Positions 26,502 through 35,735 of a stretch of 64,000 nucleotides of DNA are shown here, piece after piece (positions within the stretch are counted from its first letter, which is position 1; the number at the start of each line of letters is the position of its first letter). The stretch is from Geotalea sp. SG265 (GTDB taxonomy: Bacteria > Desulfobacterota > Desulfuromonadia > Geobacterales > Geobacteraceae), in NCBI RefSeq assembly GCF_022808985.1, contig NZ_JAKZFT010000002.1, positions 248,001-312,000 on the forward strand. The letters are read 5' to 3'. The position numbers and the translations under genes were made by a program. A model generated the notes under the pieces. That model did no database searches. It had not been told where the DNA came from and was given only the letters and a program-made list of their open reading frames with translations.

Positions 26502-28346
26502 ATGCATAACGATATTCGCCTCCATGGCTTCGTCGACGAATATATCGAGTATTATGCCATTGTCGCCGGCAATGACGCCCACAACCGCTACTTCTTCAAT
26601 ACGGATCAGGGTGAAGGGAAAAAACTACGCTTCTTCTGCCCGGGCAGCGAATTCATCATCGGCGAAGACTCCATCAGCCACCACGGCAACGGCGGCTCCT
26701 TCTGCGAGTACATGTTCGGCGTCGATCAGCCCATTGCCGACCTGGCCAAGGGGGATGTGATCAACCGCCTGGTCATGTACGGCACCCGTTACGACAACAA
26801 GACCGGCAGCCTCAAGTTCAGCGACCGCACCGACGGCAGCCAGAGCTACGAAAAGATCTTCTTCGACGGCAACGCCGTCTGCAACTATTTCTTCTGCATC
26901 AACTCGGAAGTGACCGGCGGTTCCCTGGAGAAACAGCAGGAAGTCATCGTCAGGCGGCTCGGCAAGGCCCTGAAGCGGTCCGTGTGCGTCTGGGAGGAGG
27001 ATGACAACGGCATCATCTCCGAGTTGTTCAACCTCCTGAACGATCCCAAAGCCCAGCTTTTCCTCTTCAAGCTCATCAACAAGAAACACGAGAAGTACAG
27101 CAACTTCTTCAAAACCCTCTATTTCAAGAATAAGAAGATTGCCGACGAGGATTTTGCCAAACTATCGGAACTGGCGGACAAGTTTGCCATCGACCGCTAT
27201 CAGCAGGAACGTATCCGCATCGACATCATGTACAAACACCCGGACAACAAGCGGATCGTCGACGAATACAAGAACATCCTCATCGCCTGCAACCGCAAAG
27301 GCGAAATAAACAAGCTGGAAAATGCCCGCCTGACCAGGCTGAAAACTCTTTCCGTCCGCAATAAGATACCCGGCGCCCTTTTCTACACCCTGGACGAGAT
27401 GCTGAAAAAGGACAAGAAATTGATTGACCTGGAAGAGAACAATTACATTTCCGAAACACGGCAGATACTGGAAGGGATGTTCCTCAGCGAACGGCAGATC
27501 GAAAATGCCATCGACCGGGACGACCTCCTGAAGCTGCTCTTCGCCAAGAAGCAGGCTGCCGAAAATCGCGACCACACCTTCGAGGAGATCCTCCTGGACG
27601 CCAGCAAGCTCTGCGACGAGAAAATACGCGACGGCGCCGACATCAAGCTCCTGGAGGGCTTTTCCCACATCATCACCTATTTCGACCGCTACGACGCCAC
27701 ATCATCCATCATCAACCAGCTGGCCTTCATGGAAAACGTCCGGGTCAGCGAAGACATGATCAGGAGCCTTTTGGGCAACAAGAGCGAATTCGACGGGCTT
27801 GCCCCGGATCTGTTCGCCAAGCTTTTCCTGGCCGGCATTTTCGAGAACAAGTACCTCGGTGCCTACGGCCGCAAGAAGGTCTCGACCCTGATCAAGGGGC
27901 TGAACCTCATCGAAGAAAATCGACTTTCCATAGCCGCACTTCTGGAGCAACTGCTGCAGATCGACGAAGAGGAGCGGATTTTCATAACCCTGCTGGAGCA
28001 TGTGCGGGAGCGGATTCGCAATTTCTACTCGAAATATGCCACCAAAGCCGATCAGGAGGCACTGAAGCGGGAAGTCTGCGAGGAGCTCAACCATAAAAAG
28101 CTTCTGAATGGCCAGATTCCTGACCGGCTCTTCGACGAGACCATCCTTGCCATCAAAAAGGAAGCCGTCTACCTGCACAACCTGCTCCCCACCATCATCT
28201 CCCAGAAAGACATCTCCCTGCGTGAAGACTTCCTGGAAAACTCCGGTCTCGACCGCTTTTATGTGGAAGAGCTTGAGCGGGAATACTACGAGCTGAACGA
28301 TCTGAACATGGAAGAGCTGTATCAGATCAGAAAAGGACTCAACTGA
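26502..28346 (+). CDS. Large conserved helical protein, function unknown
   Basis: A 614-residue cytoplasmic protein starting MHNDIRLHGFVDEYIEYYAI, preceded by GGAAGG. It has no signal peptide, membrane segment or catalytic motif I can name. Residues 1-170 look like a mixed alpha/beta domain with an acidic, aspartate-rich character (FFNTDQGEGKKLRFFCPG). The rest is almost entirely charged helices with Lys/Glu/Leu heptad-like spacing, suggesting a solenoid or coiled scaffold. I recall similar conserved deltaproteobacterial proteins under a TIGR04442-like name, but cannot confirm it. It is 131 bases upstream of, and on the same strand as, the GAF/sigma-54 activator, so the two may work together. 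Confidence 0.7.
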   Translation: MHNDIRLHGFVDEYIEYYAIVAGNDAHNRYFFNTDQGEGKKLRFFCPGSEFIIGEDSISHHGNGGSFCEYMFGVDQPIADLAKGDVINRLVMYGTRYDNKTGSLKFSDRTDGSQSYEKIFFDGNAVCNYFFCINSEVTGGSLEKQQEVIVRRLGKALKRSVCVWEEDDNGIISELFNLLNDPKAQLFLFKLINKKHEKYSNFFKTLYFKNKKIADEDFAKLSELADKFAIDRYQQERIRIDIMYKHPDNKRIVDEYKNILIACNRKGEINKLENARLTRLKTLSVRNKIPGALFYTLDEMLKKDKKLIDLEENNYISETRQILEGMFLSERQIENAIDRDDLLKLLFAKKQAAENRDHTFEEILLDASKLCDEKIRDGADIKLLEGFSHIITYFDRYDATSSIINQLAFMENVRVSEDMIRSLLGNKSEFDGLAPDLFAKLFLAGIFENKYLGAYGRKKVSTLIKGLNLIEENRLSIAALLEQLLQIDEEERIFITLLEHVRERIRNFYSKYATKADQEALKREVCEELNHKKLLNGQIPDRLFDETILAIKKEAVYLHNLLPTIISQKDISLREDFLENSGLDRFYVEELEREYYELNDLNMEELYQIRKGLN

Positions 28347-28477
28347 CGGAAGTCTGAATGGCTCATTACCTGCTGCGGATCGTCGCCGGCCTTGCCTGCC
28401 GCCATTCATCCCCCTTGACTCCCCCCCTCTTTTTATCTAGAGTAGCCCCTGTGTAATTTTTCTACTCAGAGGTGTCC

Positions 28478-31288
28478 ATGGAGTCCTTGAAATCGAGACT
28501 TGACAAACTTGGCGAAAAGATCTCCGGATTCGGCAAAGAAAACCTGGATGAGATGCTCCATGCAGCAGCGGAGGGATTTCGCCTGGTGTCCGGACAGGAA
28601 TCGGTCCGCATCTATCTGGAAGACCTGACCAAGGGGGCGCTTGCCTGCGCCTACGCTTCCGGCCCCTTCAGCGACGACATCCGTGAGGTCACCTTTCCCA
28701 TCATCTCCCGTGACGCCATGGTTTCCAGCGTCTTCGTCTCCCAATACCCCGCTGAGTTCCGCAACGCCAAGGCCACCGGCCTCAGCCTCGACAAGGGATT
28801 CGCCGAAAAGTTCGACATCTCCGCCAGCTACCTGGTGCCCCTCACAAGCCTGGGAAAATCCATCGGCGTCATCTGCGTCGATCGGCAGAATCCCGGCGAG
28901 ATCATCCACGCCCGCGGCAAAACAATGATCGGCGATTTTCTGTCAATGATCGGCAACCACCTCGACTCCGCCAGGAAATACCACCAGCAACTCCTTCTGG
29001 CCCGCAGCGTAGAAGAGTACAAGAAACGGGAAACCGCTGCTTTCATGGTCAGATCGGCCGTACGGCTGATCGACCGGCTCTCCCTGGCATCGGTATTGAT
29101 CCCGGTTTCCGGCAAGGGGGGGGAGGGTGCGTTGGCAATCCTCGCCAGCCATTCCCAGGAGCCCGGCCTCAAGGCCCTTTATGATGAACAGGGAGCCATC
29201 GATCTGGAAAAGGGGAAATCTCTCATCTCCCGCTATGTGGACGACCAGGGGGTCATCACCGATGATAGACTGCTGCGTCCGATCTTCTTCGCCGATCTCA
29301 CTCAATACAACCTGCAGAAGCGGGCCCTGACCGAGCAGATGGCCCTCAGCTCCCTTTACGTGGTCCCCCGCTTCGACCATGAAACGCGGCGCCTCATCTG
29401 CCTGGTAAATTACTTCACCCGCGACCGCTACCGCTTCTCCGAATTCGAAATGGGGCTGCTCCAGACCCACGCGGAAATGGTCGAAAGCGTCATCAACGAG
29501 ATCGGCAGTGAGCACCTGGAAATCCGCGTTCTTGCCGAGATAACAGATCTTCTCCAGGACCGCAATGAAGAATTGCAGCCGTTCCTCACCAAGGTACTTT
29601 CCAAGGCAACGGAACTGATCGGTGCCGACACGGGCAGCATCGCCATTGTCGAGGAACGTGAAGGGGAGCGCTGGCTGGTGGTGGAGGATGAGGATGGCAA
29701 CATCATCGGGGCCAAGAACAAGGAGTGGCTGAAAAAATATATCCCCCCTTTCAAGATCGGCGGGCTTGAGCTGCCCCCCGAGGAGCGCAGCCTGACCGGC
29801 TACGTTGCCTGGTCAAAGCAACCGAAGATCATTGCCAGCATTGAGGATGAGCATCGTGGCGGCGGTTTCCACCGCTCCATGAGCGACCTGATCAAGAGTG
29901 AAATCGCTGTGCCGGTTATCAGCGGCGACGAGCTGACGGCAGTCATCTGCCTCAATTCATTGAAGCCGGCCTACTTCACCGAAGAACACAAACGGATTCT
30001 GCAGATCATCGACCGCCTCACCTCCCACCACATCTCGGACATTCAGCGGATCGAACGGCTGCAGAACGAGGTAACGAGGCTGCAGAGCGATGTCGCTTAC
30101 AAGGACCCCCAGGTCTCGTCCTACCGGTTGGGCAACATCATCGGCAACAGCCGTAAATCCCAGGAGATCGTCGAGTTCATCAACACCGTTTCACAGCCGC
30201 TCTTCAACCGCATCGTCCTCTGGAGCAAAAACGTGCTCCAGGAAGCGACCATCGGCCTCCCCTCCATTCTCGTCCTCGGCCAGACCGGAGCGGGCAAGGA
30301 ATTTTTCTTCAATAACTTTTACAACAAGCTCAACGAACTCTACCGCCAGGAAATCGACCCGGCAGGAGAGCTGCTGGTGAAGAAAACCAACATTGCCGCC
30401 TATAGCGGCGAATTGACCTATTCGGAATTGTTCGGCCACAAGAAAGGGGCTTTCACCGGGGCCTACAGCGACCGGAAGGGGATTCTGGAAGAGACGGGTG
30501 GAGGCATCGTCTTTCTCGACGAAATCGGCGATGCCGACCTGAAAACACAGGTCCAGCTCCTTCGATTCCTGGATAACGGAGGATTCGTCCGCCTGGGTGA
30601 CAACCAGGAGCGGTACAGCAGGGTTCTGCTGGTGGCGGCCACCAACAAGAACCTTAAGGAGGAGATCGAACGGGGCAATTTCCGCGAGGATCTTTACCAC
30701 CGCCTCTCGGAGCTCTCGGTGCGCGTTCCCTCCCTGAACGAGCGGCGGGAGGACATCCCAGACCTGGCAACCCATTTCCTGGGCAAGCTCTACCGCACCT
30801 ACCGGGGCAAGGACGACCCCCGGGAAGACACCCCCTTCCTGACCGAAGAGGCAAAACAGGTGCTGGTCAAGCATAACTACAAAGGCAACATCAGGGAGCT
30901 TCGGAGTATCCTGCTGCGTGCGCTCTTCTTCAGAACCGGCAAGGCCCTTGGAGCTAACGATATCCGCCGGGCCATCACCGACGGCATGCGCGAAGGCGCG
31001 CCCCAGGCCACCACCCGGCTGACCGAGGAAGTCGCCGATGAGATCCTTTCTCAGATCGCCCAGGACCGGGATTTCTGGGCCGCCGTCTATGAACCCTACT
31101 CCCAGAACCTCATTTCCCGAGATGTGGTCAAGCTGGTCATCGAAAAATCCAAAGCGGCAGCGGGCAAAGGCATGCCCCAACTCGCCCGCTACCTGAAGGC
31201 GGTCCGAGGGGATGTGAACAACGACGAAGAGGAGCGGCGCCGATTCTTCAAGTTCAAGAATTTCCTCTACAAGACGGTGAAAATCTAG
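28478..31288 (+). CDS. GAF-domain sigma-54-dependent activator without a canonical HTH
   Basis: A 936-residue protein. Three GAF-like sensory domains cover about residues 15-165, 185-340 and 350-530. An AAA+ sigma-54 activator domain follows: Walker A GQTGAGKE near residue 601, GAFTGA near residue 657, Walker B GGGIVFLDEIGD and the sensor stretch VLLVAATNKNLKEEI. The segment between Walker A and GAFTGA differs from NtrC (NNFYNKLNELYRQEI), and the C-terminus shows no clear Fis-type helix-turn-helix, only a basic helical tail (RRRFFKFKNFLYKTVKI). It may act from solution or through a partner, or use a diverged DNA-binding domain. ATG 28478 has AGAGGTG upstream. Confidence 0.88.
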   Translation: MESLKSRLDKLGEKISGFGKENLDEMLHAAAEGFRLVSGQESVRIYLEDLTKGALACAYASGPFSDDIREVTFPIISRDAMVSSVFVSQYPAEFRNAKATGLSLDKGFAEKFDISASYLVPLTSLGKSIGVICVDRQNPGEIIHARGKTMIGDFLSMIGNHLDSARKYHQQLLLARSVEEYKKRETAAFMVRSAVRLIDRLSLASVLIPVSGKGGEGALAILASHSQEPGLKALYDEQGAIDLEKGKSLISRYVDDQGVITDDRLLRPIFFADLTQYNLQKRALTEQMALSSLYVVPRFDHETRRLICLVNYFTRDRYRFSEFEMGLLQTHAEMVESVINEIGSEHLEIRVLAEITDLLQDRNEELQPFLTKVLSKATELIGADTGSIAIVEEREGERWLVVEDEDGNIIGAKNKEWLKKYIPPFKIGGLELPPEERSLTGYVAWSKQPKIIASIEDEHRGGGFHRSMSDLIKSEIAVPVISGDELTAVICLNSLKPAYFTEEHKRILQIIDRLTSHHISDIQRIERLQNEVTRLQSDVAYKDPQVSSYRLGNIIGNSRKSQEIVEFINTVSQPLFNRIVLWSKNVLQEATIGLPSILVLGQTGAGKEFFFNNFYNKLNELYRQEIDPAGELLVKKTNIAAYSGELTYSELFGHKKGAFTGAYSDRKGILEETGGGIVFLDEIGDADLKTQVQLLRFLDNGGFVRLGDNQERYSRVLLVAATNKNLKEEIERGNFREDLYHRLSELSVRVPSLNERREDIPDLATHFLGKLYRTYRGKDDPREDTPFLTEEAKQVLVKHNYKGNIRELRSILLRALFFRTGKALGANDIRRAITDGMREGAPQATTRLTEEVADEILSQIAQDRDFWAAVYEPYSQNLISRDVVKLVIEKSKAAAGKGMPQLARYLKAVRGDVNNDEEERRRFFKFKNFLYKTVKI

Positions 31289-31423
31289 TTTTAAAAGATG
31301 TATTGAAAATAGGGATAATTCCTAATCTTGCATAAACCAATTGCTGAAACGGTCACCCGTCAGTCCTTCGATGCCTGCCAGGTTCGACCCGACACAAAGA
31401 TAAATCCGCTCCAGAGGACATTC

Positions 31424-31987
31424 TTAGAGGTCGCGGTTGCATTGGGCAACGATTTCCGCCAGTTCTTCCTCTGACATATCGTCATCCAGACAGATCGCAC
31501 CGTCGCCATCGCGGCGCAATTCCGTTATGCCCGGGTAATGTTCCTCCAGATATTTTATCTCATGGCTTTGCCGCCTGACCGCCCTCAGCAATTTCCTGTT
31601 TTCCGCTTCGAGGTCGTACTTTTCGATTGCAGATCTAATCGCCAGCTTCAATTGGACTTCGTCCCAGGGCTTGACAAAGAAACGGTAAATCTCGCCATTA
31701 TTGACCGCGTTCATGGTAGCGTCGATGCTTGCGTGGCCGGTGAGCATGATCCGCACCGTCTCAGGATAATGTTCCTTCACTAGAGCCAAAAAGACGGCGC
31801 CGTCCATACCGGGCATTCTTTCGTCTGAAACAACCACCTTGTACGGCTTTTCCTCCATCAACCGTAAAGCCTCCTCACCACTGGCGGCCCCGGTCGTTTC
31901 GTAGGCTTCATCTTCAAGGGCGCGCCGAAGCGCCGATACGACATAGGCCTCGTCGTCTACCAACATTATGTTGCTGCGTGAATTCAT
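31424..31987 (-). CDS. Response regulator, receiver with helical tail
   Basis: A 187-residue protein. The receiver (residues 5-122) has the acidic pair in LVDDE, phosphoacceptor Asp in VVVSDERMPGMDG, Thr in MLTGHAS and Lys in FVKPW. A charged helical tail without a known output domain follows, ending in an acidic patch (LDDDMSEEELAEIV). It is the last gene of the eight-gene signalling operon, 29 bases after the receiver-ATPase gene, with GGGGAGG before the ATG. Possible roles are a phosphate sink or a docking regulator for the ATPase protein next to it. Confidence 0.9.
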   Translation of the reverse strand: MNSRSNIMLVDDEAYVVSALRRALEDEAYETTGAASGEEALRLMEEKPYKVVVSDERMPGMDGAVFLALVKEHYPETVRIMLTGHASIDATMNAVNNGEIYRFFVKPWDEVQLKLAIRSAIEKYDLEAENRKLLRAVRRQSHEIKYLEEHYPGITELRRDGDGAICLDDDMSEEELAEIVAQCNRDL

Positions 31988-32016
31988 AGGGTACCTCCCC
32001 TGGATAATAAATTGGG

Positions 32017-34437
32017 TTATAGAATATCTTTAGGGCTGCCACAGTTGGGACAGTTCAGCCAGCTGCTTTCCAGAGAAATCTTGCAGGTTTTGCAGAAGTT
32101 ATGGCGGAAAGAGCCGCAGTAAGGGCAGAAGAGGAATTTGGCATCGAAATTCCTGTGGCAGTTGTCACAGCTTCGCTCGTAGACAAGCTGTGGCCCGATG
32201 ACTCGCAACAATTCTTCGAGGGTGGTGAGCCCACGGCGGACCTTTTCCAGGCCGTCTTCAACCAACGTCCGCATCCCGGCGGCGCGCGCCATCTCGAAAA
32301 GCTCCGTTTCACGGTAGCCTGTGCTGATCAAGTGCCTGAAGTCCTCGTTCATGACGAACACCTCATAGATGCCGGTCCGCGACAGATAGCCGGTTTTGTT
32401 GCACTGGTCACACCCTTTTCCCTTGCTGACCCCTTCGGGGAAGGCGTCGCCAGACACCCGCAGGAGCTCCAGGATGTCCGGATCGGGAGGTACCGTCGTC
32501 TTGCAGTGGGGGCAGATCTGCCGAACCAGCCGCTGAGCGATGATTCCCTCCAATGCCGAACCGATGATATATGGCTTGACCCCCATGTCGATAAGTCGAG
32601 TGATGGACGCCACCGAGCTATTGGTATGGAGGGTGGAGAGCACCATGTGCCCGGTGAGGGACGCCTTGAAGGCCACATCGGCAGTCTCCTGGTCGCGGAT
32701 CTCTCCCACCAGGATTACATCCGGGTCCTGGCGCAGGGTGGCGCGGAGGACCTGGGCAAAGGTCAATCCTATCTTATCCCGCACCGCCACTTGGTTTGCA
32801 TCCTCCAGGAAATACTCCACCGGCTCCTCGATGGTCTCGAAATTCTTACTCGTCTCAAGCATCGCTGCAAGAATCGAATAGAGCATGGTGGTCTTGCCGC
32901 TTCCCGTCGGTCCAGTGGTAACGATCACCCCCTGGGGCTTCTTGACGATCATGGAGATCTTCTTCAGATCATCCTCCAGGACCCCCAGTTCATTGAGGCT
33001 CCTGATGGCCGAACTCTTGTCCAGAACCCGCATGACGATTTTCTCGCCGTTCAGGGTGGGCAGCGACGAAACCCGCATATCGACAATGCGGGTCCCTGCT
33101 TTGACGGTGATCCGCCCGTCTTGAGGCTTGCGCCGTTCTGAAATGTCCATTTTGGCCAGTATCTTCAGGCGAGAGATGATCGCCGCGTGGAGATCGGCAG
33201 GGATCTTGATCTTGCTGTGCAGAAGCCCGTCGATCCGGAAACGGATCAAGGTGTACTTGGTCTTTGCCTCCACATGGATATCACTGGCTCTGAAACGAAC
33301 GGCCTCGGAAATAATGGCGTTGACAATGCGGATGACCGGCGGCACCTCTGACGAGCCGACCAGCTCCTGAATGCTCACATCCTTTTCGTCTTCTTCAATG
33401 ACTATGTCGATCTCATCCAGCGGCTCAAGATCTGAACACTCATCGATGTCGTCGATGCTGTTTTCACCATAGAGCCGCTTCAGGAGGGCCATTATTTCCG
33501 AAGAGGCGCTCAGCAGAGGAATGACTTTGAGCCCGGTCATGGATGATATATTGTCGATCTTGTAGATGTCGGAAGGATCGGCCATGGCCAAGGTCATTTG
33601 CCGTCCGTCCATCTTGATAGGCACCATCCGGTTTCGTTCGCAGAGGTCGCGGGGGAGAAACTTGGCGGCAATCGGATTGACCTCGTATTCACGCAAATCC
33701 ACATATTCTATATTCAGGCTTTCCTGGAGTGCCTTGATGATTTTAGCCTCGTTGGAATAACGGAGACGAACGACCGCCTCGCTGAGGAATTCCCCCTTCT
33801 CCATCTTTTCCATGGCCAGATCGAGCTCGTCCTGTTTGATGACGCCGCTTTGCACCAGGATTTTCCCCATCATCCCATGGTTTTCGTCGAAAAGACTGCT
33901 GTAGTTCTTCAGCTTGAGCTGCTGGCTGCGGGCGAGATCCTTGAGCCGCTTGTTTTCCTGAATGAGGGTATACTGCTGGAGAGCCAGGCTGACCGTCAGG
34001 CGCAGGTCTTCGTCATTCCAGGGTTTGGTGATGAATTTATAGACGGCGCCTTCCTTGACGGCCCCCATGATGGAATTAACATCGGCATGACCAGTAAGCA
34101 TGATGCGGATGGTCTGGGGAGAACGTTCCTTGATTGCCTTGAGCAGTTCCGCTCCGGTCATGCCCGGCATGCGGTGATCGGAAACCACCAGGTGAACGGG
34201 CTCGGCATCAAATATGGCCAGGGCCTTTTCTCCATTGGCAGCGGTAAGTATCTTATAATTCTCCTCCATGAAGATCCGCCGCATGGCCGACAGCACCCCC
34301 TCTTCATCATCAACGAAAAGGATGGTGAATTTTTCCACCACTTCCGGCGGGGATTCTGGAATGGCGACATCTCCCCCTGGCTCATTGGCTGCACCGGAAT
34401 TGGTAATACTGCGGAAAAGGTTGGAATACTTGGCCAT
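32017..34437 (-). CDS. Receiver-domain fusion to PilB/GspE-type ATPase with zinc ribbons
   Basis: An 806-residue fusion. The receiver (about 38-155) has LFVDDEE, phosphoacceptor Asp in VVSDHRMPGM and KPW. A GSPII_E/MshEN-type N-domain (about 185-300; SLNIEYVDLREYEVNPIAAK) is followed by an acidic linker. The secretion/pilus ATPase (about 365-735) has Walker A GPTGSGKTT near residue 510, the Asp box FETIEEPVEY, Walker B DPDVILVGEIRD, the His box LTGHMVLSTLHTN, and tetracysteine CPHCK/CDQCNKTG near residue 640. Two C-terminal zinc ribbons follow (CDNCHRNF, CPYCG, CKTCK, CPNCG). The family powers type IV pilus or type II secretion assembly; a receiver on it suggests phosphorylation-controlled motor activity. 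No pilus genes are nearby. It overlaps no neighbour but starts two bases before the kinase gene ends upstream. Confidence 0.92.
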   Translation of the reverse strand: MAKYSNLFRSITNSGAANEPGGDVAIPESPPEVVEKFTILFVDDEEGVLSAMRRIFMEENYKILTAANGEKALAIFDAEPVHLVVSDHRMPGMTGAELLKAIKERSPQTIRIMLTGHADVNSIMGAVKEGAVYKFITKPWNDEDLRLTVSLALQQYTLIQENKRLKDLARSQQLKLKNYSSLFDENHGMMGKILVQSGVIKQDELDLAMEKMEKGEFLSEAVVRLRYSNEAKIIKALQESLNIEYVDLREYEVNPIAAKFLPRDLCERNRMVPIKMDGRQMTLAMADPSDIYKIDNISSMTGLKVIPLLSASSEIMALLKRLYGENSIDDIDECSDLEPLDEIDIVIEEDEKDVSIQELVGSSEVPPVIRIVNAIISEAVRFRASDIHVEAKTKYTLIRFRIDGLLHSKIKIPADLHAAIISRLKILAKMDISERRKPQDGRITVKAGTRIVDMRVSSLPTLNGEKIVMRVLDKSSAIRSLNELGVLEDDLKKISMIVKKPQGVIVTTGPTGSGKTTMLYSILAAMLETSKNFETIEEPVEYFLEDANQVAVRDKIGLTFAQVLRATLRQDPDVILVGEIRDQETADVAFKASLTGHMVLSTLHTNSSVASITRLIDMGVKPYIIGSALEGIIAQRLVRQICPHCKTTVPPDPDILELLRVSGDAFPEGVSKGKGCDQCNKTGYLSRTGIYEVFVMNEDFRHLISTGYRETELFEMARAAGMRTLVEDGLEKVRRGLTTLEELLRVIGPQLVYERSCDNCHRNFDAKFLFCPYCGSFRHNFCKTCKISLESSWLNCPNCGSPKDIL

Positions 34438-34439
34438 TG

Positions 34440-35735
34440 TTATTCCTTATTCAGCGGCATGGTAATGATAAAATCCGCTCCGCCGTCGGCTGCATCCGCA
34501 ACGGCAATGGTCCCACCGAGCTTCAGTACGGAATCGTAAACAACTGCGAGCCCCATCCCCTTGCCCTCACCTACCTCCCGAGTGGTGAAGAATGGCTCAA
34601 AAATCCTTCCGCGGTGCTCAGGGGGGATTCCCGGCCCATTGTCGGCAATGCTGATCCGGATCCGATTGCCGTCCCAGGCCGTTGACAAAGTCAAGCGGAG
34701 GCCTTCCGCCTTTGATTGAAGCGCGTTCTGGATGATATTGAGGAATACCTGACTGAGCACCGCCGGTTGAGCCTTAACGGGGGGAAGTGGCTGCAGTTCG
34801 CGAACGATTTCCACCGTTCCGTTCAGTTGGTGCGATAGTACACTCAAGGTCAGCTCTATCTCACGGTTCACATCCACCGCTACCACCCCTAGCTCATCCA
34901 CGTGAGAAAAACCCTTCAAGTCGGCGACAATCCCCGAAACCCGCTCCGCACCGGCCAGCGTCTGCGAAAGGAGGTCACCCACATCGGCGGAAACGACATC
35001 CAGCTTCAGTTCCTGCCATTTACGGTCGGACAGCTCCCTCACTTCGGCAATTGAGGTGCCCAGCCGCTGCTGGTCCCTGAAAAAGTAGAGCATCGCTCCG
35101 AAGCGATTGACGTATTTCTGCAGCGTATGGAGATTACTGGTGATGAACCCGAGGGGATTGTTTATCTCGTGGGCTATCCCTGCTGCCAGTTGGCCGATTG
35201 CTGCCATCTTCTCCTGCTGGAGCAGGTGCGAATGGGCCTTCTTCAGCTCGGCAGTCCGCTCATTAACCCGTCTTTCGAGGCTTTCCGCCAGTTCCCGGTA
35301 CCGGGCCTCCGACTGGGTTAACTGCTGGTTTATCTCTACCAACTGCTCAAACGAGGTATTGACCACCGTAGTGTGAATCTCCGTGGTGAGAATGCGCTTA
35401 AGGTTGTTGGTAATGACCGTATTGAGGGCCAGGGCCAGAAGCTTGCCCATTGCCGGAAGTTCCGGCCTGGCCGTGCCGTCGCCGAAAACAAGCACCTTCC
35501 CCACCGGCTCTCCCTCCAGATTCAGCGGCAGGGCCACCAGCGGCTCACCAGCGAAAGCAATATCCCTGGCGGCCCATAATTCTGTTCCTTCGGCATCGAC
35601 GATCGTCACATTGTCAGCTCCGGCCCGGACAAGTCCCTGAAGCAGAGGGCTAACCTCCCCATCGGCAAGCACCTCACGCAGGCGTTTTTCTTCCCCGACC
35701 ACATAGGACAGCCTTTCCTGCGACGACATCATCAC
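34440..35735 (-). CDS. Soluble sensor histidine kinase
   Basis: A 431-residue kinase with no membrane segment. A GAF-like N-terminal domain (about 25-115; NVTIVDAEGTELWAARDI) is followed by a coiled coil (SEARYRELAESLERRVNERT) and the dimerisation/phosphoacceptor helix with AAGIAHEINNPLGFITSNLH, where His is the phosphorylation site. The catalytic domain has NIIQNALQS (N box), DNGPGIPPE (G1), FEPFFTTREVGEGKGMGL (F/G2). It overlaps the GTPase gene by four bases (35732-35735) and ends two bases before the receiver-ATPase gene, so it is the closest candidate kinase for that receiver. Its H box nearly matches that of the large kinase at 39540-43004. Confidence 0.93.
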   Translation of the reverse strand: MMMSSQERLSYVVGEEKRLREVLADGEVSPLLQGLVRAGADNVTIVDAEGTELWAARDIAFAGEPLVALPLNLEGEPVGKVLVFGDGTARPELPAMGKLLALALNTVITNNLKRILTTEIHTTVVNTSFEQLVEINQQLTQSEARYRELAESLERRVNERTAELKKAHSHLLQQEKMAAIGQLAAGIAHEINNPLGFITSNLHTLQKYVNRFGAMLYFFRDQQRLGTSIAEVRELSDRKWQELKLDVVSADVGDLLSQTLAGAERVSGIVADLKGFSHVDELGVVAVDVNREIELTLSVLSHQLNGTVEIVRELQPLPPVKAQPAVLSQVFLNIIQNALQSKAEGLRLTLSTAWDGNRIRISIADNGPGIPPEHRGRIFEPFFTTREVGEGKGMGLAVVYDSVLKLGGTIAVADAADGGADFIITMPLNKE

